A stretch of DNA of 5,249 nt from Syntrophomonadaceae bacterium (GTDB lineage Bacteria > Bacillota > Syntrophomonadia > Syntrophomonadales > Syntrophomonadaceae): contig JAAZOA010000132.1 of NCBI GenBank assembly GCA_012798055.1, positions 1 to 5,249 on the forward strand. The letters run 5' to 3'. Shown here in pieces: positions 1 to 5,249 of this stretch; position 1 is the stretch's first letter, and the number at the start of each line of letters is the position of its first letter. Position numbers and translations under genes: made by a program. Under the pieces are notes generated by a model that saw only the letters and a list, made by a program, of their open reading frames with translations, was not told the origin of the DNA and did not search any database.

Positions 1-55
1 AAACCAAAGCATGTTCACGGCCTCCCTGGCCAACCACCAGGATCTTCTTACCCAC
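1..55 (-). CDS. purD: Phosphoribosylamine--glycine ligase (GAR synthetase), N-terminal fragment
   Basis: Only the first 18 codons are present; the gene runs off the left edge of the window. The visible peptide is MGKKILVVGQGGREHALV, with the initiator written as M (codon GTG). It matches the N-terminus of PurD, where a short beta strand is followed by the G-x-G-G-R-E-H-A signature, here with Gln at the x position (residues 9-16). PurD is a cytoplasmic ATP-grasp enzyme that joins phosphoribosylamine, the PurF product, to glycine to give GAR. The GTG start at 55-53 is chosen because a strong GGAGGGG ribosome binding site ends 6 nt before it and the peptide then begins exactly where PurD proteins usually do. 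It lies 24 nt after purH, the same order as in the Bacillus purine operon. The identification is firm despite the short length; whether the rest of the gene is intact cannot be seen. Confidence 0.9.
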   Translation of the reverse strand, partial: MGKKILVVGQGGREHALV

Positions 56-61
56 AAATAA

Positions 62-68
62 CCCCTCC
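62..68 (-). promoter_or_regulatory. Ribosome binding site of purD (GGAGGGG)
   Basis: In the 24-nt gap between purH and purD the minus strand reads GGAGGGG, followed by 6 nt (TTATTT) and then GTG. This near-consensus Shine-Dalgarno sequence decides the GTG start of purD, for which there is no ATG alternative in view. The gap holds no hairpin or T-tract, so no terminator separates the two genes. Confidence 0.8.
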
Positions 69-79
69 AGAAAAATCGA

Positions 80-1594
80 TTAATGTTTGAAATGGCGGAT
101 ACCGGTGAAAACCATGGCGATGCCATGCCGGTTGCATGCATCGATGCTCTCCTGGTCGCGGATCGAGCCGCCGGGCTGGATGATGGCCGCGATGCCGGCT
201 CCAGCTGCCAATTCGACTGTATCTGCAAATGGAAAATAGGCATCGGAGGCCATTACCGCTCCCCTGCATTTCTCCTGGTCCTGCAGCGCTAGGGCCGCGG
301 ATCCGACCCGGTTCATCTGTCCGGCTCCCACACCTACCGTCACCCCGCCTTTGGCCACCACGATGGCATTGGATTTCACATGCTTGGCTACTTTCACGGC
401 AAAAGCCATCTCGCGGATCTGCTCAAGGGTAGGGGCTTTTTCGGTTACCACCTGCAGGGTGTTCAGGTCCAGTTCCCCCTGATCGCTTTCCTGGGCCACA
501 AACCCGCCCTCTACGGATTTGATCTGCAGTTCGTCACTGCTCACGATAGGCAGCTCCAGCAAGCGCAGGTTCTTCTTGGCCCGCAGACGTTCCAGGGCTT
601 CGGCTTCATATCCCGGCGCAATTATACATTCCATGAAGGTTCCCGCCGCTTTTTCAGCGGTTGCCAGGTCCACCGGGCGGTTGAAAGCCAGGATCCCCCC
701 ATAGGCTGAAACCGGGTCACTGGCAAAGGCCTTCTCATAAGCTTCAGCCAGGGTCTCTGCCACTGCGGTTCCGCAGGGATTGGTGTGTTTGATGATAACG
801 CAAGCCGTATCGGCAAATTCCTTGACCAATGCCCAGGCTGCTTGCACATCGATAATATTGTTGTAGGACAGCTCTTTGCCGTTCAATACCTTGGCATCAG
901 CCAGGCCAAGGCCCGGATTAAGATTGCGGTAAAAACAGGCTTTCTGGTGGGGATTTTCCCCGTAGCGCAGATCGTATACCTTTTCCCCGGCCAGGACCAG
1001 GTTGTCCGGGAAAAGTTCGCCGTCGATCTTGGCCAGATAAGCCGAGATCATGGCGTCATAGGCAGCCGTGTGGGAAAATGCTTCCCGGGCCAATTTGCGC
1101 CTCATGCCGGCATCGACCCCGCCTTGCTCTAAGGCTTCCAGCACCGGACCATAGAACTCGGGTTTCACCACCACGATCACATCCTGGTGGTTTTTGGCGG
1201 CCGACCTCAACATGGAAGGCCCGCCGATGTCGATGTTTTCTATGGCCTCGGCCAGGTCCACATCCGGCTTGGCTACCGTCTCCCGGAAGGGATAAAGATT
1301 GACCGCTACTATGTCGATGGGCTCGATGGCATTGGCCGTCAGTTGCTGCAGGTGGTCGGGCACCCGCCTGGCCAGGATGCCGCCGTGGATCTTGGGGTGC
1401 AGGGTTTTGACCCGGCCGTCCAGGATCTCGGGGAAACCTGTTATTTCGGCCACCGGTTTGACATTGATACCGGCCTCATGCAAACTCTTATAGGTTCCCC
1501 CGGTGGAAATTATCTCGTAACCCAGCATTTCCAGGCCGCGGGCAAATTCTACAACCCCCTCTTTGTTGGAAACACTGATCAGGGCTCTTTTCAT
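80..1594 (-). CDS. purH: Bifunctional AICAR formyltransferase / IMP cyclohydrolase
   Basis: This 504-residue protein catalyses the last two steps to IMP. AICAR is formylated with 10-formyl-tetrahydrofolate, then FAICAR is cyclised with loss of water. The N-terminal cyclohydrolase part (roughly residues 1-190, MGS-like fold) shows SVSNKEG (7-13), STGGT (30-34) and GRVKTLHPKIHGGIL (60-74). The formyltransferase part (roughly 195-504) shows DLRYGENPHQKA (208-219), the catalytic Lys-His pair K269-H270 in IIKHTNPCG, SDPVSAYGGILAFNR (292-306), GAGQMNRVGSA (423-433), SDAYFPFADTV (450-460) and QPGGSIRD (473-480), ending in RHFKH like many bacterial PurH. The length is close to the usual 510-530 residues of bacterial PurH and no key motif is missing. 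The ATG at 1594-1592 starts directly with the conserved ALISVSNK strand and has an upstream AGGGGGA. The gene follows purN by 15 nt and precedes purD by 24 nt. Confidence 0.98.
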   Translation of the reverse strand: MKRALISVSNKEGVVEFARGLEMLGYEIISTGGTYKSLHEAGINVKPVAEITGFPEILDGRVKTLHPKIHGGILARRVPDHLQQLTANAIEPIDIVAVNLYPFRETVAKPDVDLAEAIENIDIGGPSMLRSAAKNHQDVIVVVKPEFYGPVLEALEQGGVDAGMRRKLAREAFSHTAAYDAMISAYLAKIDGELFPDNLVLAGEKVYDLRYGENPHQKACFYRNLNPGLGLADAKVLNGKELSYNNIIDVQAAWALVKEFADTACVIIKHTNPCGTAVAETLAEAYEKAFASDPVSAYGGILAFNRPVDLATAEKAAGTFMECIIAPGYEAEALERLRAKKNLRLLELPIVSSDELQIKSVEGGFVAQESDQGELDLNTLQVVTEKAPTLEQIREMAFAVKVAKHVKSNAIVVAKGGVTVGVGAGQMNRVGSAALALQDQEKCRGAVMASDAYFPFADTVELAAGAGIAAIIQPGGSIRDQESIDACNRHGIAMVFTGIRHFKH

Positions 1595-1604
1595 AGTCTA
1601 TCAA

Positions 1605-1611
1605 TCCCCCT
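1605..1611 (-). promoter_or_regulatory. Ribosome binding site of purH, overlapping the purN stop codon
   Basis: The minus strand reads TAG (purN stop) running straight into GGGGGA, so AGGGGGA shares its first two bases with the stop codon. It ends 10 nt before the purH ATG. A ribosome terminating on purN would cover this site, which fits translational coupling or re-initiation. The 10-nt spacing is slightly long but within the normal range. Confidence 0.65.
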
Positions 1612-2236
1612 AAATAATATGTACTACCCGTCCCTCCACGTATATTCGGCCTTCGGCCAGCAATTGCAGGGCCTGGCAATAAGCCTGGTGTTCCTGCACC
1701 AAAATCCTGGCCGATAGGCTGTCCTCATCATCATGGGCAAAAACCGGCACCGCTGCCTGGAGTATTATCGGCCCGGTATCCATGCCTTCGTCCACCAGGT
1801 GCACGGTGCAGCCGCTGACCTTGACCCCGTAATCCAGGGCCTGGCGCTGGGCGTGCAGACCCGCAAAGGAAGGCAAGAGGGCCGGGTGGATATTCAAAAT
1901 CTTCAAGGGATAAGCCTCCAGCATGACCGGTCCGACCAGCCGCATGTAGCCAGCCAGGACCACCAGGTCCACCTGCCAGGCCTGCAATTGATCGACTATC
2001 GCCTTCTCATAGCGGTCTTTATCAGCATACATCGCCGGTTCGATGATAATAGCCGGTATTCCCAGTTCTTCGGCCTTGTCAAGGACCCGGGCTCCGCGCT
2101 GATCGGATATGACCCCGCATATTTCCGCATCCAGGCGGTTCTCGCGGATCGCCTGGCAGATAGCCAGGAAATTGCTGCCCCGCCCCGATGCCAGTACGGC
2201 CAGCTTGAGATGTTTGCGGGCTTGAACCTGCTTCAT
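1610..2236 (-). CDS. purN: Phosphoribosylglycinamide formyltransferase 1 (GART, folate-dependent)
   Basis: This 208-residue cytoplasmic enzyme transfers the formyl group of 10-formyl-tetrahydrofolate to GAR, giving FGAR. The Rossmann-like start LAVLASGRGSN (12-22) supplies the phosphate loop. The catalytic triad known from E. coli PurN (Asn106, His108, Asp144) corresponds to N115, H117 and D153, seen in LKILNIHPALLPSF (111-124) and DEGMDTGPIILQ (149-160), with the same 38-residue Asn-Asp spacing. LHAQRQAL (127-134) and SGCTVH (141-146) are typical of the family. The ATG overlaps the purM stop (ATGA) and follows AGGTGG by 7 nt; it gives about 8 residues more before the first strand than E. coli PurN, and no better internal start is visible. 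One oddity is C187 in EHQAYCQAL, where the family usually has Pro after Tyr. Formate-dependent PurT is excluded, since that is an unrelated ATP-grasp protein. Confidence 0.97.
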   Translation of the reverse strand: MKQVQARKHLKLAVLASGRGSNFLAICQAIRENRLDAEICGVISDQRGARVLDKAEELGIPAIIIEPAMYADKDRYEKAIVDQLQAWQVDLVVLAGYMRLVGPVMLEAYPLKILNIHPALLPSFAGLHAQRQALDYGVKVSGCTVHLVDEGMDTGPIILQAAVPVFAHDDEDSLSARILVQEHQAYCQALQLLAEGRIYVEGRVVHII

Positions 2237-3267
2237 TGAATGACCACCTGTGACCCGCCGGATCTGACCCGCCCGATTACCTGTGAATTTTCGCCCACCA
2301 TGCGCAGGTGGATCATGGCTTGTCCGGCATAATCCTGAGCTATGGCCATTATATATCCTATTCCCATGTTGAAGGTCCTGAACATCTCAGGTTCCGGTAC
2401 ATCTCCCAGCCGGGCAATGAGATTGAAAATAGCCGGTACCTCCCAGGCAGAGCGGTCGATTTCCGCTGACAACCCCTCCGGGATTATCCTCTGCAGGTTT
2501 TCGGCGATGCCTCCGCCGGTTATATGGGCCATACCGCGTATAGGGACTTCGTGCAGCAATGACAAGACTTTCGGCACATAGATGCGGGTCGGTGTCAGCA
2601 AGGCCTCGCCCAAAGTCATCCCCAGTTCATCGATCTCATCGTTTATGCTCAGCCCGGCTTCTTCCAGCAATACCTTGCGGGCCAGGGAGTAGCCGTTGGA
2701 ATGCAGGCCGGAGGACGTCAGCCCTATCAAGACATCGCCGCTCTGGATGGCCGCGCCATTGATCAGGCGGGATTTATCCACCACTCCCACCGTGAATCCG
2801 GCCATGTCGAATTCATCGCTGCCGTAGAAACCAGGCATTTCAGCTGTTTCTCCCCCGATCAAAGCACAACCGGCCCTCAGGCAGCCTTCACTCACCCCTT
2901 TGACCAACTCCTCGATTATTGCCGGCTGCAGTTTCCCCACCGCCAGGTAATCCAGGAAAAACAGCGGTTCAGCTCCATGGGTCAATATATCGTTGACACA
3001 CATGGCTACCAGGTCTATCCCCACCGTGTCATAAATCCCGCACAGCCGGGCTATGCGCAGCTTGGTGCCCACCCCGTCTGTTCCCGAAACCAGGACCGGT
3101 TCCCGGTATTTTTTGTTGTCCAGCTGGAAGAACCCGCCGAAGGAACCGATCCCCGCCAGCACCTCAGGCCGCCGGGTGCGATCCACCCACTTCTTGATCA
3201 TGTCCACCGATTTGTTGGCAGCGTCGATATCTACCCCTGCCTTTTTGTAAGTCCAACCGTCCTTCAT
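2233..3267 (-). CDS. purM: Phosphoribosylformylglycinamidine cyclo-ligase (AIR synthetase)
   Basis: This 344-residue protein uses ATP to close the imidazole ring of FGAM, producing AIR; it acts in the cytoplasm and is a homodimer in characterised members. Motifs in order are YKKAGVDIDA (7-16), GTDGVGTKL (62-70, part of the ATP site), VNDILTHGAEPLFFLDY (91-107), GGETAEMPG (138-146), GLTSSGLHSNGYSL (182-195), LTPTRIYV (224-231), HITGGGIAENL (248-258) and FNMGIGY (299-305). This is the complete PurM series and the length matches the usual 340-350 residues. The fold is related to that of PurL, but the motifs and size are those of PurM. The ATG at 3267-3265 is forced: an in-frame TGA lies only 6 nt upstream and the conserved YKKAGVDI begins at residue 7. 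The GGAGAGGGG stretch 11 nt upstream is the likely ribosome binding site. It lies 24 nt after purF and overlaps purN by 4 nt. Confidence 0.98.
   Translation of the reverse strand: MKDGWTYKKAGVDIDAANKSVDMIKKWVDRTRRPEVLAGIGSFGGFFQLDNKKYREPVLVSGTDGVGTKLRIARLCGIYDTVGIDLVAMCVNDILTHGAEPLFFLDYLAVGKLQPAIIEELVKGVSEGCLRAGCALIGGETAEMPGFYGSDEFDMAGFTVGVVDKSRLINGAAIQSGDVLIGLTSSGLHSNGYSLARKVLLEEAGLSINDEIDELGMTLGEALLTPTRIYVPKVLSLLHEVPIRGMAHITGGGIAENLQRIIPEGLSAEIDRSAWEVPAIFNLIARLGDVPEPEMFRTFNMGIGYIMAIAQDYAGQAMIHLRMVGENSQVIGRVRSGGSQVVIQ
2244..2249 (-). promoter_or_regulatory. Ribosome binding site of purN inside the 3' end of purM
   Basis: AGGTGG on the minus strand lies 7 nt before the purN ATG and within the last codons of purM. 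With the ATGA overlap it supports the ATG at 2236 as the purN start and suggests that purN translation is coupled to termination on purM. Confidence 0.65.
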
Positions 3268-3278
3268 CTCTCAGGTAA

Positions 3279-3287
3279 CCCCTCTCC
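3279..3287 (-). promoter_or_regulatory. Probable ribosome binding site of purM (GGAGAGGGG), long spacing
   Basis: The 24-nt purF-purM gap contains the purine-rich GGAGAGGGG. Its GAGGGG part ends 11 nt before the purM ATG, a longer spacing than at the other junctions here. No other anti-16S-like stretch is available except a weak GAGAG immediately before the ATG. The gap has no terminator-like hairpin. Confidence 0.55.
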
Positions 3288-3291
3288 GTAC

Positions 3292-4686
3292 CTATTTGCC
3301 TTCCGCTCCGGCTGGATATTCCCCGCAGAAACAAGCGTCGCAGAATATTTCCGCTTCACTGCCCAGGGCTTTGAACATGCCCGCCCGGCTGATATAATGG
3401 AGACTGTCCGCTCCGATATACTGACAGATCTGGTCCACATCCATAGTGCTGGCTATGAGTTCCTCCCGGCGGGAGGTATCTATGCCATAATAACAGGGGA
3501 ACTTGGTAGGGGGAGAAGACACTACCATATGCACTTCCTGGGCCCCAACGTTGCGCAGCATCTGCACTATTTTCTTGCTGGTCGTGCCCCGCACTATGGA
3601 ATCATCGATCATTATCAAGCGCTTGCCCCTCACTACCTCGGCTACCGCATTGAGTTTGAGCCTGACCCCCATTTCCCGCATCTGTTGGGTGGGCTGGATA
3701 AAAGTGCGGCCCACATAGCGGTTTTTCATCAAGCCTTCTTCGAAAGGCAGCCCGGATTCCTCCGCATAACCAAGCGCCGCGGCCGTACCGGAATCAGGGA
3801 CGGCGATCACCATGTCCGCAGCGATGGGAAATTCACGGGCCAGCTGCCGTCCCAACTCCCTCCGCGCCTGGTTTACGTTCAGACCATCGATGGTGCTGTC
3901 AGGGCGGGCAAAATAGATATACTCGAATATACAGTGGGCCCGGCGGGGTGAATTGATCACCTGCAGAGAGCGCAGTCCCTTGCGGTCGATCACCACCACT
4001 TCCCCGGGATTGACATCCCTTACGAATTCAGCTCCCACCGTGTCCAGGGCAGCTGACTCGGAGGCCAGGATATAGTCGCCATGCAGGTTGCCGATGCACA
4101 AAGGCCGGATGCCCATCTGGTCACGCACTCCCAGCATCCTGTCCTCGGTCATTATGATCAGGGCGAAGGCCCCCTTGATATCGATCATAGCTTTGTTCAA
4201 GGCGTCCTCCAGGTCATCCTGGGAATAGCGGGCCAGCAGATTGGCTATCACCTCGGTATCGGTTGTGGTTTGGAATACCGAACCGTAAGTCTCCAGCCTC
4301 TTCTTCAATTCCACCGTGTTGACCAGATTGCCGTTATAGGACAGAGCCACCATTCCTTTGAGGTAATGGAATACCAGCGGCTGGGCATTGACCAGGGCAC
4401 TGCCCCCCGTGGTCGAGTAGCGGACGTGCCCGATGGCGATGTGACCCCGCAGATTGTCGATATGGTAAGGTTTGACTACATCCGCAACCAGTCCCATTCC
4501 CTTGTGCAGGCCTATATGGCGGTCATCTGCCACCGCTATGCCCGCGCTTTCCTGACCCCGGTGCTGCAGGGCATAAAGCCCGTAAAAAGCTGTCCGGGCG
4601 GCATCGGTCATGGTATCGGGATTTTGCATAAATATCCCGAAAACACCGCATTCATCATGCAATTTGTCATCTATTTCATGAAACAT
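3292..4686 (-). CDS. purF: Amidophosphoribosyltransferase (glutamine PRPP amidotransferase), Fe-S type
   Basis: This 464-residue enzyme makes 5-phosphoribosylamine from PRPP and glutamine, the committed and normally feedback-inhibited step. It is an Ntn-hydrolase glutaminase (about 13-240) followed by a type I phosphoribosyltransferase domain (about 250-440). A 12-residue propeptide precedes C13 in ECGVFGIF; by analogy with B. subtilis PurF it is cleaved to expose Cys as the nucleophile. Visible motifs are QHRGQESAG (41-49), GHVRYSTTG (86-94), NGNL (118-121), TTDTE (141-145), GIRPL (192-196) and the PRPP loop IDDSIVRGTTS (360-370). Cysteines C252, C398, C449 and C452 sit where B. subtilis PurF binds its [4Fe-4S] cluster, so this is the oxygen-sensitive cluster type, unlike E. 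coli PurF. An additional C454 lies just after the CxxC. The ATG at 4686 lies inside the purL end (16-nt overlap) and has AAGGAG 7 nt upstream; it gives the right propeptide length. Confidence 0.98.
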   Translation of the reverse strand: MFHEIDDKLHDECGVFGIFMQNPDTMTDAARTAFYGLYALQHRGQESAGIAVADDRHIGLHKGMGLVADVVKPYHIDNLRGHIAIGHVRYSTTGGSALVNAQPLVFHYLKGMVALSYNGNLVNTVELKKRLETYGSVFQTTTDTEVIANLLARYSQDDLEDALNKAMIDIKGAFALIIMTEDRMLGVRDQMGIRPLCIGNLHGDYILASESAALDTVGAEFVRDVNPGEVVVIDRKGLRSLQVINSPRRAHCIFEYIYFARPDSTIDGLNVNQARRELGRQLAREFPIAADMVIAVPDSGTAAALGYAEESGLPFEEGLMKNRYVGRTFIQPTQQMREMGVRLKLNAVAEVVRGKRLIMIDDSIVRGTTSKKIVQMLRNVGAQEVHMVVSSPPTKFPCYYGIDTSRREELIASTMDVDQICQYIGADSLHYISRAGMFKALGSEAEIFCDACFCGEYPAGAEGK

Positions 4687-5249
4687 CCGATTGCTCCTTC
4701 CCAGGTCTCGGAAGCTTCCTGAACCGCCAGGCGTATAATCTCGGTGCCGTTATCTTCAAAGACGAGTTGGTCCCCGCCCACAGTGCCTATTATTCTCATT
4801 TCCACCCCGAACTCAACTACGGTCTGCACCAGGCGGTCCAGATCGGCGCGTTTCACACTGGCTACCACCCGGCCCGGAGCTTCAGAGAACAGTATCCCCA
4901 CTTTGGAAAATTCACCGCAGTTGAGCTTAATATGGCAGCCGATCCTGCCCTTTATGGAAGATTCAGCTACCGTTACCGCCAGCCCGCCTTCGGAGATATC
5001 GTGGCAGGACTGCAGGATCTGGTTGTGGATCAGGGTCTGCACCAGCTGCAGGAGCTCCTTCTCCTCTTCCAGGTAGGTTTCGGGAACCTCGCCGGTTTCC
5101 AGGCCGTAGCAGACACTCAAGTATTCGGAGCCGCCCAGTTCCTGGCGCACCCTGCCCAGGAGGACTACCAGGTCCCCCTGGCCTTTGAAGGCCATATCAC
5201 AACGCTGGTCCACATCCTTCAGCACACCCACCATCCCCACCGTGGGGGT
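4671..5249 (-). CDS. purL: Phosphoribosylformylglycinamidine synthase, small-type PurL subunit, C-terminal part
   Basis: The last 192 codons of purL are present; the 5' part lies beyond the right edge. PurL is the ATP-dependent catalytic subunit converting FGAR to FGAM with ammonia supplied by PurQ. The fragment opens with TPTVGMVGVLKDV, the typical start of the last PurL domain, followed by GDLVVLLG (25-32), the conserved SCHDISEGGLAVTVAES (81-97) and LFSEAPGR (120-127). It ends with ETWEGAIGCFMK, like the A-W-x-G-A-I-P-C tail of Bacillus PurL. The protein ends there with no glutaminase domain, so it is the small Gram-positive/archaeal form that works with separate PurS and PurQ, not the long E. 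coli form. The frame is open to the edge; the GTG at 5240 is an internal Val codon, not a start. The stop overlaps purF by 16 nt. Confidence 0.95.
   Translation of the reverse strand, partial: TPTVGMVGVLKDVDQRCDMAFKGQGDLVVLLGRVRQELGGSEYLSVCYGLETGEVPETYLEEEKELLQLVQTLIHNQILQSCHDISEGGLAVTVAESSIKGRIGCHIKLNCGEFSKVGILFSEAPGRVVASVKRADLDRLVQTVVEFGVEMRIIGTVGGDQLVFEDNGTEIIRLAVQEASETWEGAIGCFMK
4694..4699 (-). promoter_or_regulatory. Ribosome binding site of purF within purL (AAGGAG)
   Basis: AAGGAG (within GGGAAGGAG) on the minus strand ends 7 nt before the purF ATG. It lies inside the final purL codons, where it encodes part of the conserved W-E-G-A-I tail. Its ideal spacing supports the ATG at 4686 and hence the 12-residue propeptide, over the weaker in-frame TTG at codon 9. 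Confidence 0.8.

Noticed and set aside
56..79. Possible terminator between purH and purD.
   Set aside because: The 24-nt gap has a run of five T on the minus strand before the ribosome binding site but no preceding GC-rich stem, and purD begins 24 nt after the purH stop.
395..397. PurH V400 in the F-A-V-K-V segment, where Bacillus and E. coli PurH have Trp.
   Set aside because: From memory, human PurH also has A-V-K here, so Val is a tolerated family variant rather than a defect.
1187..2239. Plus-strand open frames of 176 and 168 codons opposite the 5' part of purH and opposite purN.
   Set aside because: Both lie opposite strongly conserved catalytic sequence and have no recognisable protein features. 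The same codon-register effect explains their length.
2701..3951. A 416-codon open frame on the plus strand, antisense to purM and purF.
   Set aside because: It is codon-aligned with purM and purF, which share one frame. In that register plus-strand stops arise only from TTA, CTA or TCA codons in the sense genes, which are little used here, so a long shadow frame is expected. Its translation resembles no family I recognise, and it runs across the purM-purF gap without respecting gene boundaries.
4081..4722. A 213-codon plus-strand open frame opposite the N-terminal half of purF.
   Set aside because: It overlaps the conserved glutaminase domain of purF and the purL-purF junction, and its translation looks like random antisense sequence. 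PurF fully explains the region.
5238..5240. GTG near the right edge as a possible gene start for a small separate protein.
   Set aside because: The frame stays open to the edge, and the upstream codons read T-P-T, continuing the PurL motif T-P-x-V-G-M-V-G. There is no ribosome binding site, so it is an internal Val.

Overview
The window is a stretch of a bacterial de novo purine biosynthesis operon, read entirely on the minus strand. In transcription order (high to low coordinates) it holds the 3' part of purL, complete purF, purM, purN and purH, and the first 18 codons of purD. The order L-F-M-N-H-D, the short stand-alone type of PurL (it ends without a glutaminase domain), a PurF with a cleavable propeptide and four [4Fe-4S] cysteine ligands, and strong AGGAGG-like ribosome binding sites all resemble the Bacillus/Clostridium purine operon. 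I infer a Bacillota organism, more likely a moderately GC-rich Clostridia-type lineage than Bacillus. The sequence alone does not settle genus or species.

Layout: purL 3' end 4671-5249; purF 3292-4686, overlapping purL by 16 nt; purM 2233-3267, 24 nt after purF; purN 1610-2236, overlapping purM by 4 nt (ATGA); purH 80-1594, 15 nt after purN; purD from its GTG at 55 running off the left edge, 24 nt after purH. There is no gap long enough for a promoter-plus-leader region, and I see no terminator, riboswitch, RNA gene, mobile element or repeat array. The genes are almost certainly co-transcribed from a promoter to the right of the window.

Together the products cover most of the route from PRPP to IMP. 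PurF makes phosphoribosylamine, PurD makes GAR, PurN formylates it to FGAR, PurL (with PurS and PurQ, expected outside the window) makes FGAM, PurM closes the imidazole ring to AIR, and PurH performs the last two steps from AICAR to IMP. PurE, PurK, PurC and PurB activities are not in view.

I looked for an undescribed system and did not find one. The window is conserved housekeeping sequence with intact catalytic motifs. The findings are small points: junction architecture, two unusual cysteines and one short palindrome. All other long open frames, including a 416-codon one on the plus strand, are explained as shadows of these genes.
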